The notes under the pieces are model-generated. The model was not told the DNA's origin and did not search any database. It worked only from the letters and a program-made list of their open reading frames with translations. DNA of 64,000 bases from an uncultured Haliea sp. (GTDB taxonomy: Bacteria > Pseudomonadota > Gammaproteobacteria > Pseudomonadales > Halieaceae): positions 154,741 to 218,740 of the forward strand of contig CAMYIZ010000047.1 of NCBI GenBank assembly GCA_947258585.1, in the 5' to 3' direction. The position numbers and the translations under genes were made by a program. Positions 52,648 to 61,983 of the stretch are shown in pieces. Each line of letters opens with the position of its first letter. Position 1 is the stretch's first letter.

Positions 52648-53133
52648 GTGACCCAGTTCGACTATGTGAAGACCCGCCGCGAGGACGTAGACCCCATTCC
52701 CAACCAGTCACTGGTAAAGGTCTTCATGCGCTGGTTTACGCGCCTCAATGTCTGGGTATTCAAACTCAGCCGGGGCAGACTGATGAAGAACTTCCCGGGC
52801 GGCCATCCCATCTGCGTGGTCGGCACCACCGGCCGCAAGTCGGGGAAACGCCGCGAGATCGCCCTGATTCACCTGCCCTGGAGGGACGGCATCCTGCTCG
52901 TGGCATCCCAGGGCGGGATGGAGACCAACCCGGTGTGGTACTACAATATCAAGGCCCACCCCGACATTGATGTCATGGTCGGCGGCCAGCACCAGCTCAT
53001 GGTCGCGCGCCAGGCCAGCGACGACGAGAAGCGGGAACTGTGGCCACACCTGCTGAGCCTGTACCCGGACTTTGATGAATACCAGGCGCGGACTGATCGC
53101 GATATCCCGGTATTCATCTGCATGCCGCGATAG
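52648..53133 (+). CDS. Deazaflavin-dependent (DDN-type) nitroreductase-family oxidoreductase
   Basis: A 161-residue split-barrel protein with the DDN/F420-binding pattern VVGTTGRKSGKRREIALIHL, LLVASQGGMETNPVWYYNI and HPDIDVMVGG. In mycobacteria these use coenzyme F420; in proteobacteria the cofactor is often unknown. The GTG at 52648 has GAGGAG six bases upstream. It follows the M28 peptidase after 100 bases with no visible gene. No F420 biosynthesis gene is in the window. It may use another flavin or have a different role. Confidence 0.88.
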   Translation: MTQFDYVKTRREDVDPIPNQSLVKVFMRWFTRLNVWVFKLSRGRLMKNFPGGHPICVVGTTGRKSGKRREIALIHLPWRDGILLVASQGGMETNPVWYYNIKAHPDIDVMVGGQHQLMVARQASDDEKRELWPHLLSLYPDFDEYQARTDRDIPVFICMPR

Positions 53134-53175
53134 GCAGAATTGGCCAGCTGGTTACAGCGCTCAGGAGAAACGCAC

Positions 53176-53280
53176 ATGAATGCCCAGGCAAGCACCCTGC
53201 AGACCGTGTGCCCCCATTGCGGCACCATCAATCGCATCGAGCAAGCCCGACTGGTCCAGAAACCAAACCGTGGGCACTGA
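53176..53280 (+). pseudogene. Thioredoxin 2 (TrxC) N-terminal fragment
   Basis: A 34-residue frame with good start context (AGGAGA seven bases before the ATG) encoding TVCPHCGTINRIEQARL. This matches the N-terminal zinc ribbon of thioredoxin 2 (E. coli TVCTHCQAINRIPDDR). The second CxxC of the ribbon and the whole thioredoxin fold are missing, and I found no continuation in other frames before the convergent YggU gene at 53297. It is probably the stub left by a deletion, though a tiny expressed zinc-binding peptide is possible. It is one of the clearest decayed genes in the window. Confidence 0.75.
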
Positions 53281-53296
53281 CACCAGCGCCACAACA

Positions 53297-53581
53297 TCAC
53301 ACACGGTCCAGCCGCCCACGCAACTCGGCGTCGTCCACTCCGGTTACCTCAACGACCTTGTGCTGCGAAGTACTTCCCGAAATCACTTTCACCGAACCGG
53401 CGGGCAGGTTCATGCTTGCGCAGAGCAGCGCCTCGAGGGCTGCGTTGGCCCTGCCTTTCTCGGGCGGCTGGGAGACCCTGACCTTGAGGCAATCGCCCAG
53501 CCAGCCAGCAATCCCGGCTCGGGACGCGCCCGGCACAACTTTGATCTTCAATCTTGCTGTTACCGCGCGGGAGCTTTTCAT
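53297..53581 (-). CDS. yggU: YggU/DUF167 family protein
   Basis: A 94-residue protein of standard family size. Conserved features are KIKVVPGASRAGIAG, RVSQPPEKGRANAALEALL and VISGSTSQHKVVEV, the core of the DUF167 fold. Function is unknown, although it is widely conserved in proteobacteria next to proC/yggT. Here neither neighbour is present. It converges on the thioredoxin fragment and is divergent from modA. Confidence 0.93.
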   Translation of the reverse strand: MKSSRAVTARLKIKVVPGASRAGIAGWLGDCLKVRVSQPPEKGRANAALEALLCASMNLPAGSVKVISGSTSQHKVVEVTGVDDAELRGRLDRV

Positions 53582-53754
53582 GGCTGCCTGAATCCCTTTG
53601 GTGGCGTGCAGAGAGGGCTATTCCAGTCGTGCCGGAGTATTTTATGATGGTCGAAAGCCTATTGCCCGGATTCGCTATATAACCCACCATGGGCGCGAAT
53701 GGCACAGTATCTTACCGGAATGCAGCACCCGCCAGCAGCAATGAGGACAAGCAC

Positions 53755-54510
53755 ATGCGAGCAGTGAACGGATTCATCGCCGTCGCACTGTGTTGCCTGC
53801 TGTCCGGCCCCGCCCTCGCCGCCAGGATCCATGTCGCCGTTGCGGCGAATTTCAGCGCTGCGATGAGAGACATTGCGACTAAGTTTGAGCAATCAACCGG
53901 GCATGAGTTGCTACTGTCTTTCGGCTCGTCGGGAAAGATTTTCGCCCAGATTCAACACGGCGCACCGTTTCAGGTATTTCTGTCGGCGGACCGGGAGAAG
54001 CCCGAGGCGCTGGAACAGGCGGGCCTGGGCGTGCCCGGGAGCCGCTTCACCTACGCGGTCGGCGCCCTCGCGCTCTGGTCAGCCACCCCCGGTTTCGTCG
54101 ACGATACCCCGACCCGCCTGATCAGCGGCGCCTTCAACAAACTGGCCCTGGCCAATCCAAAACTGGCACCTTACGGGGTGGCAGCGGTGGAGGTACTGGA
54201 AGCACTGCAGCTGCAACAGGTCACGGAGCCCCGCTGGGTGGTGGGAGAAAATATTGCCCAGGCCTACCAGTTTGTCGCCACCGGCAACGCCGACCTTGGC
54301 TTTGTCGCGCTGTCGCAAATTCTGCACCAGGGCCGGATCAAGGAAGGTTCCAGCTGGCTAGTGCCCCCTGAGCTGTACAGCCCGATTCGCCAGGACGCTG
54401 TGCTGTTACAAAGCGCCACTGACAGCGAGGGGGCCAGAGCCCTGCTGGATTACCTGCGCAGCGATGAAGTCCGGGGCATCATTCACGCACACGGCTATAC
54501 CACCGAGTAA
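53755..54510 (+). CDS. modA: Molybdate ABC transporter substrate-binding protein
   Basis: A 251-residue periplasmic protein with a Sec signal peptide (FIAVALCCLLSGPALAA). The mature start IHVAVAANFSAAMRDI and the oxyanion-site segments FGSSGKIFAQIQHGAPF and ADREKPEAL are typical of ModA. The ATG at 53755 has GAGGA eight bases upstream; the longer frame lacks a leader. It starts the modABC operon, nine bases before modB. It binds molybdate or tungstate in the periplasm for molybdoenzyme cofactor synthesis. No ModE gene or clear ModE box is visible. Confidence 0.95.
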   Translation: MRAVNGFIAVALCCLLSGPALAARIHVAVAANFSAAMRDIATKFEQSTGHELLLSFGSSGKIFAQIQHGAPFQVFLSADREKPEALEQAGLGVPGSRFTYAVGALALWSATPGFVDDTPTRLISGAFNKLALANPKLAPYGVAAVEVLEALQLQQVTEPRWVVGENIAQAYQFVATGNADLGFVALSQILHQGRIKEGSSWLVPPELYSPIRQDAVLLQSATDSEGARALLDYLRSDEVRGIIHAHGYTTE

Positions 54511-54519
54511 GGCGCGAAC

Positions 54520-55206
54520 ATGATTTCCGAGGCAGACCTTGCGGCTATCTGGCTGACACTCAAACTGGCGACCACCGTGACGATACTGTTGTTGCTCATC
54601 GGCACGCCCATCGCCTGGTGGCTGGCGCGCACACGCTCCTGGTGGAAAGGCCCTGTGGGCGCGGTCGTTGCGCTGCCACTGGTACTGCCGCCGACCGTGC
54701 TCGGATTTTATCTGTTGGTTGCGATGGGGCCGAACGGCTTCGTCGGCGAGCTGACCCAGAGCCTGGGCCTCGGGACACTGCCCTTTACCTTCTGGGGTCT
54801 GGTGGTGGGATCCCTGTTCTATTCGCTGCCGTTCGTGGTGCAGCCGATCCAGAACGCGATGGAAGCGCTGGGCCAGCGACCGCTGGAGGTAGCGGCAACG
54901 CTTCGCGCCGGTCCCTGGGATCGCTTTTTCACCGTGGTGTTGCCGCTGTCGAGACCGGGCTTTGTCACCGCCGCCGTGCTGGGCTTTGCCCACACCGTCG
55001 GCGAGTTCGGCGTGGTGCTGATGATCGGGGGCAACATTCCCGGAGAAACCGGGGTTGTGTCGGTGCAGATCTATGACCATGTGGAGGCACTTGAGTATGC
55101 CCAGGCCCACGTACTCGCCGGCGGCATGCTGGCCTTTTCATTTTTGGTGCTACTCGGGCTCTACGGGTTTCAGCGCAAACATCCGGCGCGGGGTTTGCGC
55201 TGGTGA
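54520..55206 (+). CDS. modB: Molybdate ABC transporter permease
   Basis: A 228-residue permease with about five helices. It begins [19 protein letters not shown] and has the ABC-coupling EAA loop around [20 protein letters not shown]. The last part reads [20 protein letters not shown], highly characteristic of ModB. The gene overlaps modC by four bases (GTGA). It forms the membrane channel of the ModABC importer. Confidence 0.96.
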   Translation: MISEADLAAIWLTLKLATTVTILLLLIGTPIAWWLARTRSWWKGPVGAVVALPLVLPPTVLGFYLLVAMGPNGFVGELTQSLGLGTLPFTFWGLVVGSLFYSLPFVVQPIQNAMEALGQRPLEVAATLRAGPWDRFFTVVLPLSRPGFVTAAVLGFAHTVGEFGVVLMIGGNIPGETGVVSVQIYDHVEALEYAQAHVLAGGMLAFSFLVLLGLYGFQRKHPARGLRW

Positions 55207-56327
55207 GCAACGCTGCGGGTCATAACGGGGACGGTACCGAGAGCGGCCTTCAGGCACAGTTCCGGCTGCGCCACCCCGGCACACACGCCTCCAGCTTTAC
55301 CCTGGACGTTGATCTGACCCTGCCGGGCCAGGGCATCACGGCCATTTTCGGCCAGTCGGGTTCCGGCAAGACCACGCTGCTGCGCTGCGTCGCTGGCTTG
55401 GAGCGCCCCGAGCAGGGTCGCCTGACGGTCAATGGCGAAACCTGGCAGGACAAAGGACTGTTTCTGCCGACACACCGACGGCCGCTGGCTTACGTGTTCC
55501 AGGAGTCCAGCCTGTTCCCCCACCTGACGGCGCAAGGGAACCTGGATTACGCCACCGCTCGCTGCCACGCTGCATGCTCGAAAGCGTTGTATGACCAGGT
55601 GATCGCGCTGATGGGTATCGAGGGAATCCTGCACCGCCATCCCGCCCAACTGTCCGGCGGCGAGCGACAGCGGGTCTCTATCGCCAGGGCCCTGTTGATC
55701 CAACCCCGCCTGTTGCTGATGGACGAGCCCCTGGCTTCGCTCGATTTCGCCCGGAAACAGGAAATTCTCCCCTATCTGGAAAAGCTGAAATCCACCTTTG
55801 ATCTGCCCATCCTCTATGTCAGCCACTCCCTGGATGAAGTGGCGCGCCTCGCCGACCAGCTGGTGCTGCTGGAGCAGGGGCGGACCGTCGCCCAGGGTGC
55901 GGCTGCCGAGCTCTTTTCCCGCATCGATTTACCCTGGCCCAGTGGCAACGAGTTCGGCGTGGTGTGGCAGGGCGAAGTGGTGGAACGCAACGAACAGTGG
56001 CATCTGGCGCGGCTGGTCTGCCAGGGTAGCGAGCTGTGGGTGCGGGACGCCGGCGAAGCGCTGGGCCAGAAAGTCAGGGTTAGAATACTGGCCCGCGATG
56101 TCAGCCTGGCTCTGGCCTGCCACGAGGACTCCAGCATTCTCAACCGGCTCCCCGTGACCGTCGAGGACATCGCTCCGGACAGGGATCACGCCATGGCGCT
56201 GGTGCGTTTACGCGCCGGCAGCAACCATGTGATTGCCCGAATCACCTACCGGTCCATCGATCATTTACAGCTCCTGCCGGGAAAGCAGCTCTGGGCGCAA
56301 ATCAAGTCTGTGGCCATTGTGCGCTAG
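55203..56327 (+). CDS. modC: Molybdate ABC transporter ATPase with TOBE domain
   Basis: A 374-residue ATPase: Walker [14 protein letters not shown]-loop [11 protein letters not shown], signature [15 protein letters not shown], Walker [13 protein letters not shown] and the His switch in YVSHSLDE. The C-terminal region (from about residue 290) is a molybdate-binding TOBE/Mop domain. The GTG at 55203 overlaps modB. It powers molybdate import and may sense cytoplasmic molybdate. It converges with avtA, 30 bases between stops. Confidence 0.96.
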   Translation: MSNAAGHNGDGTESGLQAQFRLRHPGTHASSFTLDVDLTLPGQGITAIFGQSGSGKTTLLRCVAGLERPEQGRLTVNGETWQDKGLFLPTHRRPLAYVFQESSLFPHLTAQGNLDYATARCHAACSKALYDQVIALMGIEGILHRHPAQLSGGERQRVSIARALLIQPRLLLMDEPLASLDFARKQEILPYLEKLKSTFDLPILYVSHSLDEVARLADQLVLLEQGRTVAQGAAAELFSRIDLPWPSGNEFGVVWQGEVVERNEQWHLARLVCQGSELWVRDAGEALGQKVRVRILARDVSLALACHEDSSILNRLPVTVEDIAPDRDHAMALVRLRAGSNHVIARITYRSIDHLQLLPGKQLWAQIKSVAIVR

Positions 56328-56357
56328 CCGGCCGCGCGGCGCTTGCGGTGAAGGCTG

Positions 56358-57608
56358 TCAGGATTCATAGGCCAGCCGCACTTCACGGGCGATCAGTTCC
56401 ACGCCTCGCTGTACCACATCGGCGTCCTGTGCATAGGACACCCGCAGGCATTCATGCTTGTGTGCCCATTCGTCGATGCCGACAAAGAAGTTGTGACCCG
56501 GCACAACCAGAACGCCCCGCTGCTTGAGCCGCTGATACAGTTCCTGGCTGGAAATCGGCAGCCCCTCGAACCAGAGCCAGAGGAATATTGCACCTTCCGG
56601 CTTGTGGATACGGTAGGGCAGCCCCGCCAGCGCCTTGCGGAACCACTGTACCGTCTGCGCCGAGCGCTGGCGATAAAACGGCGTGACGTGGTCCCGGGTG
56701 AGCGACAGGATCTCGCCAGTTTCAAACAGGGCTTTTGCCAAGGCCGGGCCCAGCGTGCCACAGGCGAGGCTGACGATGGTATTGGCATTGGTATACGCCT
56801 GGATGATCTCTTCGCGCGCCACGATAATCCCGGTGCGCACGCCGGGCAGCCCCAGCTTGGACAGGCTCAGCGCCAGGATCGTGTTGTCATTCCAGTGCGG
56901 CTGGGCCGCCTCGAACAGGATATTCGGGAACGGCAGGCCATAGGCGCCGTCAATGATCAGGGGAATACCTTGCGCCGCCGCGATCTCGTCCAGGTGCGCA
57001 ATCTCGGCGTCCGTCAATACATTGCCGGTCGGGTTGGTTGGTCTCGATACACACAGCGCACCGACATCGTCTTCCGGCTTCAACCGGGAAAAGTCGACGT
57101 GATACTTGAACAAATGGTCGTCCAGGAGTTCGATCGACGGCCGGGTAGCGCTGAAAAAATCCTCGCTAAGGCCAATGTCGCCATAGCCGATATACTCCGG
57201 TGCCAGGGGCAGGTGGATGCGCCGATGACTGCCGTCGGGCATGGTGCCGGCAAACAGATTGTAGAGCACAAAGAACGCCGACTGGCTGCCATTGCTGACG
57301 GCGATATTCTGCTCGCCCAGGTCCCAGCCGAATTGCCTGTTCAGGAACGCCGCCACCTGCTGGCGAAACTCGCGGTCCCCCTGGGGGGACTGGTAAATAC
57401 CAAACAGGCTGTGGCGCCGGGCCGGGTCAGACATGATCTGTTCCAGGCGCTGCTGGAAAATGGCCTCTACTTCCGGCAGCCGACCGGGGTTGCCGCCGCC
57501 CATGAAAATCATCCCGGGATTCTCGTTCAGGGCCTCACCGAGATCCGTCATCAGTTCGACAATGCCTGACTGCCCTGCGAACTTCTCGCCAAAAGCCGAT
57601 AACTGCAT
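56358..57608 (-). CDS. avtA: Valine-pyruvate aminotransferase
   Basis: A 416-residue PLP enzyme, the same length as E. coli AvtA. Features are FMGGGNPGRLPEVE, VSNGSQSAFFVLYNLFAG, the Asp region LIIDGAYGLPFPN and the PLP Lys in LSLSKLGLPGVRTG. It converts pyruvate plus valine to alanine plus 2-oxoisovalerate. The ATG at 57608 has GGGAGA upstream. It lies 23 bases after the E2 gene, so it belongs to the bkd operon. Its product 2-oxoisovalerate is the substrate of the dehydrogenase complex, a functional link. Confidence 0.93.
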   Translation of the reverse strand: MQLSAFGEKFAGQSGIVELMTDLGEALNENPGMIFMGGGNPGRLPEVEAIFQQRLEQIMSDPARRHSLFGIYQSPQGDREFRQQVAAFLNRQFGWDLGEQNIAVSNGSQSAFFVLYNLFAGTMPDGSHRRIHLPLAPEYIGYGDIGLSEDFFSATRPSIELLDDHLFKYHVDFSRLKPEDDVGALCVSRPTNPTGNVLTDAEIAHLDEIAAAQGIPLIIDGAYGLPFPNILFEAAQPHWNDNTILALSLSKLGLPGVRTGIIVAREEIIQAYTNANTIVSLACGTLGPALAKALFETGEILSLTRDHVTPFYRQRSAQTVQWFRKALAGLPYRIHKPEGAIFLWLWFEGLPISSQELYQRLKQRGVLVVPGHNFFVGIDEWAHKHECLRVSYAQDADVVQRGVELIAREVRLAYES

Positions 57609-57631
57609 GCCTGTTCTCCCTAAGTTCGCAT

Positions 57632-58861
57632 TCACACGAAGATCGCGCCAGGATTCTCCAACTTGCCTTTGAGTGCCTGCACCAGGCGGGCTCCGTCATA
57701 ACCGTCCACGATACGATGGTCGAACGACGCTGACACATTCATCATGGTGCGGGCTACCACCTGGCCGCCGCGGATAACCGGCCGCTGCTGCATCTTGTTG
57801 ATACCGATGATACTGGTCTCCGGCGCGTTGATGACCGGGGTGGTGGCAATACCACCGATCGCGCCAAGACTGGTTATGGTGATGGTTGAACCCGAGAGTT
57901 CCCCCGGTGCTGCCCTGCCCTCCCGGGCCAGCGTGGACAGGCGCCCAAGCTCGGTCGCAGCCTGCCACAGGTCGAGGCCTTCACAGTGCCTGACGACAGG
58001 GACCATCAGTCCGGCCTCCGTCATGGTGGCAACACCGATATGCACCGCAGCGTACTGGATCAGCGTCTCTGTTTCAGCATCGAAGCGGGCGTTGCAGTGC
58101 GGAAAGGACGGCAATACCCTGACCAGCGCCAACATCAGGAACGGCAGCAAGGTCAGCCGGGGCTGACTGTCTTGCCGATTTTCGTTCAGGTGCACGCGCA
58201 GGGCCTCGAGTTCGGTCACATCCACCTCCTCGATATAGGAGTAGTGCGGGATATTGCGCTTTGACTCGAGCATCTTGCGCGCGATTACCCGGCGCATGCC
58301 GCTGAGCTTGACCTCCGTGCTGCCCTGCCCCGGCGCCCCGCCCCGCACCGCCAGTTCACCTCCGGCGGCCAGGAAGGCTTCGAAATCCCGATGGCTGATG
58401 CGCCCCCGCGGACCGCTACCCGGCACATCCGCCAGATTGATGCCCGCTTCACGGGCGCGTTTGCGCAGCGACGGAGAGGCCAGCACCTGCTGGAATACCC
58501 GGTCACTGGTCGAGCTCCGGGCCGCTCGACTTTCAGGGGGAGGTGGCTGCGAACTGGATACAGTCTCTCGCGTAACGGTGGCCTCTTTGCCGGAATCTGC
58601 TGACCCTGCGCTTTCCATGTCCTGTACATCGAAGCGCACCAGTTCGGCCCCCACGGCCAGCATCTCCCCTGCCTCGCACCCCAGCGCCGTGATGGTACCG
58701 GCCACTGGCGAAGTCACTTCGACAATGGCCTTGTCCGTCTGTACATCCGCCAGTGCCTGGTCCTCCTCGACTACGTCGCCGACGCTCACGCGCCACGCGG
58801 TGACCTCGGATTCCACAATGCCCTCACCAAGATCCGGGAGTTTGAACGAATAGGTTTCCAT
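57632..58861 (-). CDS. bkdB: Branched-chain 2-oxoacid dehydrogenase E2 (lipoamide acyltransferase)
   Basis: A 409-residue E2 with one N-terminal lipoyl domain (lipoyl Lys in VQTDKAIVEVTS), a linker, an E3/E1-binding domain (LASPSLRKRAREAGINLADV) and a catalytic domain ending with FDHRIVDGYDGARLV, which holds the His and Asp of the acyltransferase. It transfers branched acyl groups from E1 to CoA. It is nine bases from the E1 beta gene and 23 bases from avtA. No E3 (lpdV) gene is in the operon, so dihydrolipoamide dehydrogenase comes from elsewhere. Confidence 0.93.
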   Translation of the reverse strand: METYSFKLPDLGEGIVESEVTAWRVSVGDVVEEDQALADVQTDKAIVEVTSPVAGTITALGCEAGEMLAVGAELVRFDVQDMESAGSADSGKEATVTRETVSSSQPPPPESRAARSSTSDRVFQQVLASPSLRKRAREAGINLADVPGSGPRGRISHRDFEAFLAAGGELAVRGGAPGQGSTEVKLSGMRRVIARKMLESKRNIPHYSYIEEVDVTELEALRVHLNENRQDSQPRLTLLPFLMLALVRVLPSFPHCNARFDAETETLIQYAAVHIGVATMTEAGLMVPVVRHCEGLDLWQAATELGRLSTLAREGRAAPGELSGSTITITSLGAIGGIATTPVINAPETSIIGINKMQQRPVIRGGQVVARTMMNVSASFDHRIVDGYDGARLVQALKGKLENPGAIFV

Positions 58862-58870
58862 AGCCGCTCC

Positions 58871-59893
58871 TCAATCGCAGGCCGCGGCGCGCCGCAGCGC
58901 ATCGCTGATCCGCTCGTGACTGGGAAAGTACTCCCACTCGAAGGCGTGGGGATACGGGGTATCCCATCCGGTCACGCGCTCTATCGGCGCCTTCAGGTGC
59001 CAGAAGCACTCTTCCTGTACCTCGGCAACAAGCTCGGCACCGAAGCCACTGGTACGGGTCGCTTCATGGATGACCACACAGCGCCCGGTCTTCTCCACCG
59101 ATTCGACAATCGTCTCGATATCCAGCGGCAGCAGGGTTCGCAGATCGATCAACTCGGCATCAACCCCGCTGTGCTCGATCGCCGCTTCAGCCACATGCAC
59201 CATGGTGCCGTAGGACAGCACGGTAACCTCGGTGCCCTGTCGCAGCACATTGGCCTTGCCCAAAGGAATTGAATAGTGCCCCTCGGGCACCTCGCCCGCC
59301 GGATGCTCCGCCCAGGTCCTGGCCCTGCCACCACCGGCATTGTGGCCATAGAAGGGCCCGTTGTAGATTCGCTTGGGCTCGAAAAAAATCACCGGGTCAT
59401 CGTCTTCAATCGCGCTGATCAACAGACCCTTGGCGTCATAGGGATTGGAGGGCATCACGGTTTTCAGGCCGCAGACGTGGGTAAAGATCCCCTCCGGGCT
59501 CTGCGAGTGGGTCTGCCCGCCGCGAATACCGCCGCCGCTGGGGGCGCGCACCACCACCGGCGCCCAGAACTCGCCGCCGCTGCGATGGCGCAGCCGGGCC
59601 AGTTCCGAAATGATCTGGTCGATGGCGGGATAGATATAGTCCGCAAACTGCATTTCCACCACCGGGCGCAAACCGTTAACCCCCATGCCGATCGCCGCAG
59701 CGACAATACCGCCCTCGGCGATCGGCGTGTCCAGGGCGCGGTGAGCGCCGTATTTCTGGTACAGGCCCTCGGTACAGCGGAATACGCCGCCGAAATAGCC
59801 AACGTCCTGTCCCATCACCAGCACATTGGGATCGCGCCCCATGGTGCAATCGAGGGCGGAGTTGATCGCCTGAACCATGCTCATGGCGGTCAT
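58871..59893 (-). CDS. bkdA2: Branched-chain 2-oxoacid dehydrogenase E1 beta subunit
   Basis: A 340-residue transketolase-like subunit. Typical segments are VLVMGQDVGYFGGVFRCTEG, LDTPIAEGGIVAAAIGMG, EMQFADYIYPAIDQI and PSGGGIRGGQTHSQSPEG. The ATG at 59893 overlaps the E1 alpha stop by four bases, so it is translationally coupled; the longer frame is inside E1 alpha. Together with E1 alpha it decarboxylates 2-oxo acids from valine, leucine and isoleucine, giving acyl-CoA via E2. Confidence 0.95.
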   Translation of the reverse strand: MTAMSMVQAINSALDCTMGRDPNVLVMGQDVGYFGGVFRCTEGLYQKYGAHRALDTPIAEGGIVAAAIGMGVNGLRPVVEMQFADYIYPAIDQIISELARLRHRSGGEFWAPVVVRAPSGGGIRGGQTHSQSPEGIFTHVCGLKTVMPSNPYDAKGLLISAIEDDDPVIFFEPKRIYNGPFYGHNAGGGRARTWAEHPAGEVPEGHYSIPLGKANVLRQGTEVTVLSYGTMVHVAEAAIEHSGVDAELIDLRTLLPLDIETIVESVEKTGRCVVIHEATRTSGFGAELVAEVQEECFWHLKAPIERVTGWDTPYPHAFEWEYFPSHERISDALRRAAACD

Positions 59894-61149
59894 GACTTTG
59901 CCCTCACTTTCTCCTGCTGGCGCCGCAGGTGCTCGGGTATCTCCTTGAACACATCCTCGAACATGGATTCCACCGGCCAATGCGGGCCATCCTCCAGGGT
60001 GCCGAGCGCAATGGCCCGCTTCCAGTCACCGGCCACCGAAGCCTGCAACTCCGCTGCCAGTGCCGTGTGCTGCTCATCGCTCCATTCACCCAGATTGACC
60101 AGATGCTGCTTGAGCCGCTCGATGGGGTCGCCCAGCGGCCAGGCTGCCGCCTCATCACTGGACCGGTAGCCCGCGGGGTTATCGCTGGTGGAGTGCCCCT
60201 CTACCCGATAGGTGAACAGTTCGACAAAGGTCGGCCCATGACCGGCACGAGCCCGCGCGGCCGCCCATCGGGTGACCGCGTAGACGGCGAGAAAATCGTT
60301 GCCATCCACCCGCAGGCTGGGAATGTTGAATCCCAGCCCCCGGGCGGCAAAGGTGGTACCGGTTGAGGCAAAGCTCTGCGGGGTGGAAATGGCCCACTGA
60401 TTGTTGACCACATTGAGCAGTACCGGCGCCCTGTAGGTCGCGGCAAACAACATGGCGTTGTGCACATCCGCCTCTGCCGTGCTGCCGTCGCCCACCCAGG
60501 CCGCGGCAATATGGTCCTCGCCCTTGTAGGCCGAGGCCATGGCCCACCCGACTGCCTGGCTGTACTGGGTGGCGAGGTTGCCGGAGATACTGAAGAAGTT
60601 GCCCTGCTTCCAGCTGTAGAACACCGGCATCTGGCGCCCCTTGAGGTTGTCGCCGGCATTGGATATGCAGTGACACATCATGTCCACCAACGGGCGACCC
60701 CGCACGAACAACAGGCCCTGCTGGCGGTAGGTGGGAAACAGCATATCGCCGTCCTCCAGCGCCATGGCCTGGGCCACCGCAACCGCCTCCTCGCCGGTGC
60801 ACTTCATGTAGAAGGACAGCTTGCCCTGGCGCTGCATACGGAACATGCGTTCATCATAGGCCCGCACATGCAGCATGTGCCGTAGCCCGGCGCGCAACTG
60901 CCTGGGCGTCAACTCTGGCGCCCAGGCACCGACGGCCCGGCCCTCATCATCGAGGACGCGCACCATGCCATGGGCAAGGTCGGCGGTGTCCTGTGGCGAG
61001 ACATCCAGCGGCGGTTGCCGCAGCGACCCGGCGGGTGGAATCGCCAGGGATTGAAAGTCGGAAGTTTCCCCCGGGCGTGATGATGCCCGGGGGATATGCA
61101 GCTTGCTCGCGTACGCCGACACTGCGGCGCCATCAACCGAATTCGTCAT
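59890..61149 (-). CDS. bkdA1: Branched-chain 2-oxoacid dehydrogenase E1 alpha subunit
   Basis: A 419-residue thiamine-diphosphate subunit. The TPP motif GDGSTAEADVHNAMLFAA to NNQWAIS is present, as is FPTYRQQGLLFVRG and SISGNLATQYSQAVG. The C-terminal segment RVEGHSTSDNPAGYR is the branched-chain type phosphorylation-loop region. It is the first gene of the bkdA1-bkdA2-bkdB-avtA operon, divergent from an Lrp-type regulator, exactly as BkdR is placed in Pseudomonas. Confidence 0.95.
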   Translation of the reverse strand: MTNSVDGAAVSAYASKLHIPRASSRPGETSDFQSLAIPPAGSLRQPPLDVSPQDTADLAHGMVRVLDDEGRAVGAWAPELTPRQLRAGLRHMLHVRAYDERMFRMQRQGKLSFYMKCTGEEAVAVAQAMALEDGDMLFPTYRQQGLLFVRGRPLVDMMCHCISNAGDNLKGRQMPVFYSWKQGNFFSISGNLATQYSQAVGWAMASAYKGEDHIAAAWVGDGSTAEADVHNAMLFAATYRAPVLLNVVNNQWAISTPQSFASTGTTFAARGLGFNIPSLRVDGNDFLAVYAVTRWAAARARAGHGPTFVELFTYRVEGHSTSDNPAGYRSSDEAAAWPLGDPIERLKQHLVNLGEWSDEQHTALAAELQASVAGDWKRAIALGTLEDGPHWPVESMFEDVFKEIPEHLRRQQEKVRAKS

Positions 61150-61337
61150 GATCCTGTTCCCACCGTCGCCCCGCCGCTTCTGGCAGCCGGGGCCGCTCTA
61201 CTCGCAGTGCTCCCTCTTGGGGGCCCTGCCACCTTGCCGCTCGGGGGTCACCCGAGCCTGCGCATACCGATACTGTAGACCAGGACAGCAGTAGAAGTTA
61301 TGCCAAGCGCTCCGTCGAAAACCCCGTATTGGCATAT

Positions 61338-61383
61338 TTTATACTCCTTAAGATCTATTCTTATATTTATTTGTGGATATAAT
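61338..61383. promoter_or_regulatory. AT-rich divergent control region of bkd operon and Lrp gene
   Basis: The 264 bases between the starts include a strongly AT-rich block. TATAAT at 61378-61383 is a perfect -10 for the rightward Lrp gene, and TATAAA at 61343-61338 on the minus strand is a likely -10 for bkdA1. No good -35 is present at either, as often seen at activator-dependent promoters. AT-rich tracts suit Lrp binding. Confidence 0.4.
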
Positions 61384-61413
61384 TGCCCGTTAGGTATTTT
61401 CGAGAGCAGCCAC

Positions 61414-61893
61414 ATGCAACTGGATAAAACCGACCGAAAAATCCTGGCCCTGCTGCAACGCGACGCCAGCATGTCCGCATCAGAAATTGCCGAGCGGGTA
61501 AATCTGTCGCAACCGCCCTGCTGGCGCCGGATCAAACGGCTGGAAGAAGCAGGTGTCATCCGGCGCCGGGTCGCGCTGCTGGACCAGAGAATGCTCGGCC
61601 TCAACGTGACCGTATTTGCGCGCATCAAGCTGTCCGCGCACGGCAAGAAATCCCTGCCGGAGTTCGAAGAGCAGATTGATGAAATCCCGGAGGTACTCGA
61701 GTGTCACACAGTGATGGGAGACTATGATTTCCTGCTGAAAATCGTCACCCGGGATATCGATACCTACGAGGCCCTGTTCCGGAAAAAGCTGTCGCAAATG
61801 CCGACAGTGCAGGAGATCCACTCCAACGCCGCCCTGTCGCGTATCAAGATCACCACAGAGTTACCGCTGGACGTCGCTGAAATGACCACCTGA
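61414..61893 (+). CDS. bkdR: Lrp/AsnC-family regulator, probable bkd activator
   Basis: A 159-residue Lrp-type protein. The helix-turn-helix lies in ASEIAERVNLSQPPCWRRIKR after LDKTDRKILALLQRD, and the ligand-binding RAM domain has VLECHTVMGDYDFLLKIVTRD. I chose the ATG at 61414; the longer frame adds a non-homologous leader. It is divergent from bkdA1, the layout of BkdR in Pseudomonas, which activates the operon in response to branched-chain amino acids. The name is given by position and family. Confidence 0.88.
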   Translation: MQLDKTDRKILALLQRDASMSASEIAERVNLSQPPCWRRIKRLEEAGVIRRRVALLDQRMLGLNVTVFARIKLSAHGKKSLPEFEEQIDEIPEVLECHTVMGDYDFLLKIVTRDIDTYEALFRKKLSQMPTVQEIHSNAALSRIKITTELPLDVAEMTT

Positions 61894-61983
61894 TCAAGCG
61901 TTGCAAGGTCACCGTGAAAGTTGGGCGGGAGATCGCAGCAGGTATTGGTGGCCAATCCACACGCCGGTCCGGTCATCCCGTGG

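Noticed and set aside
54406..55110. A 234-codon minus-strand frame opposite modB
   Set aside because: modB has the full permease pattern and operon position; the antisense frame is His/Gln-rich without a fold.
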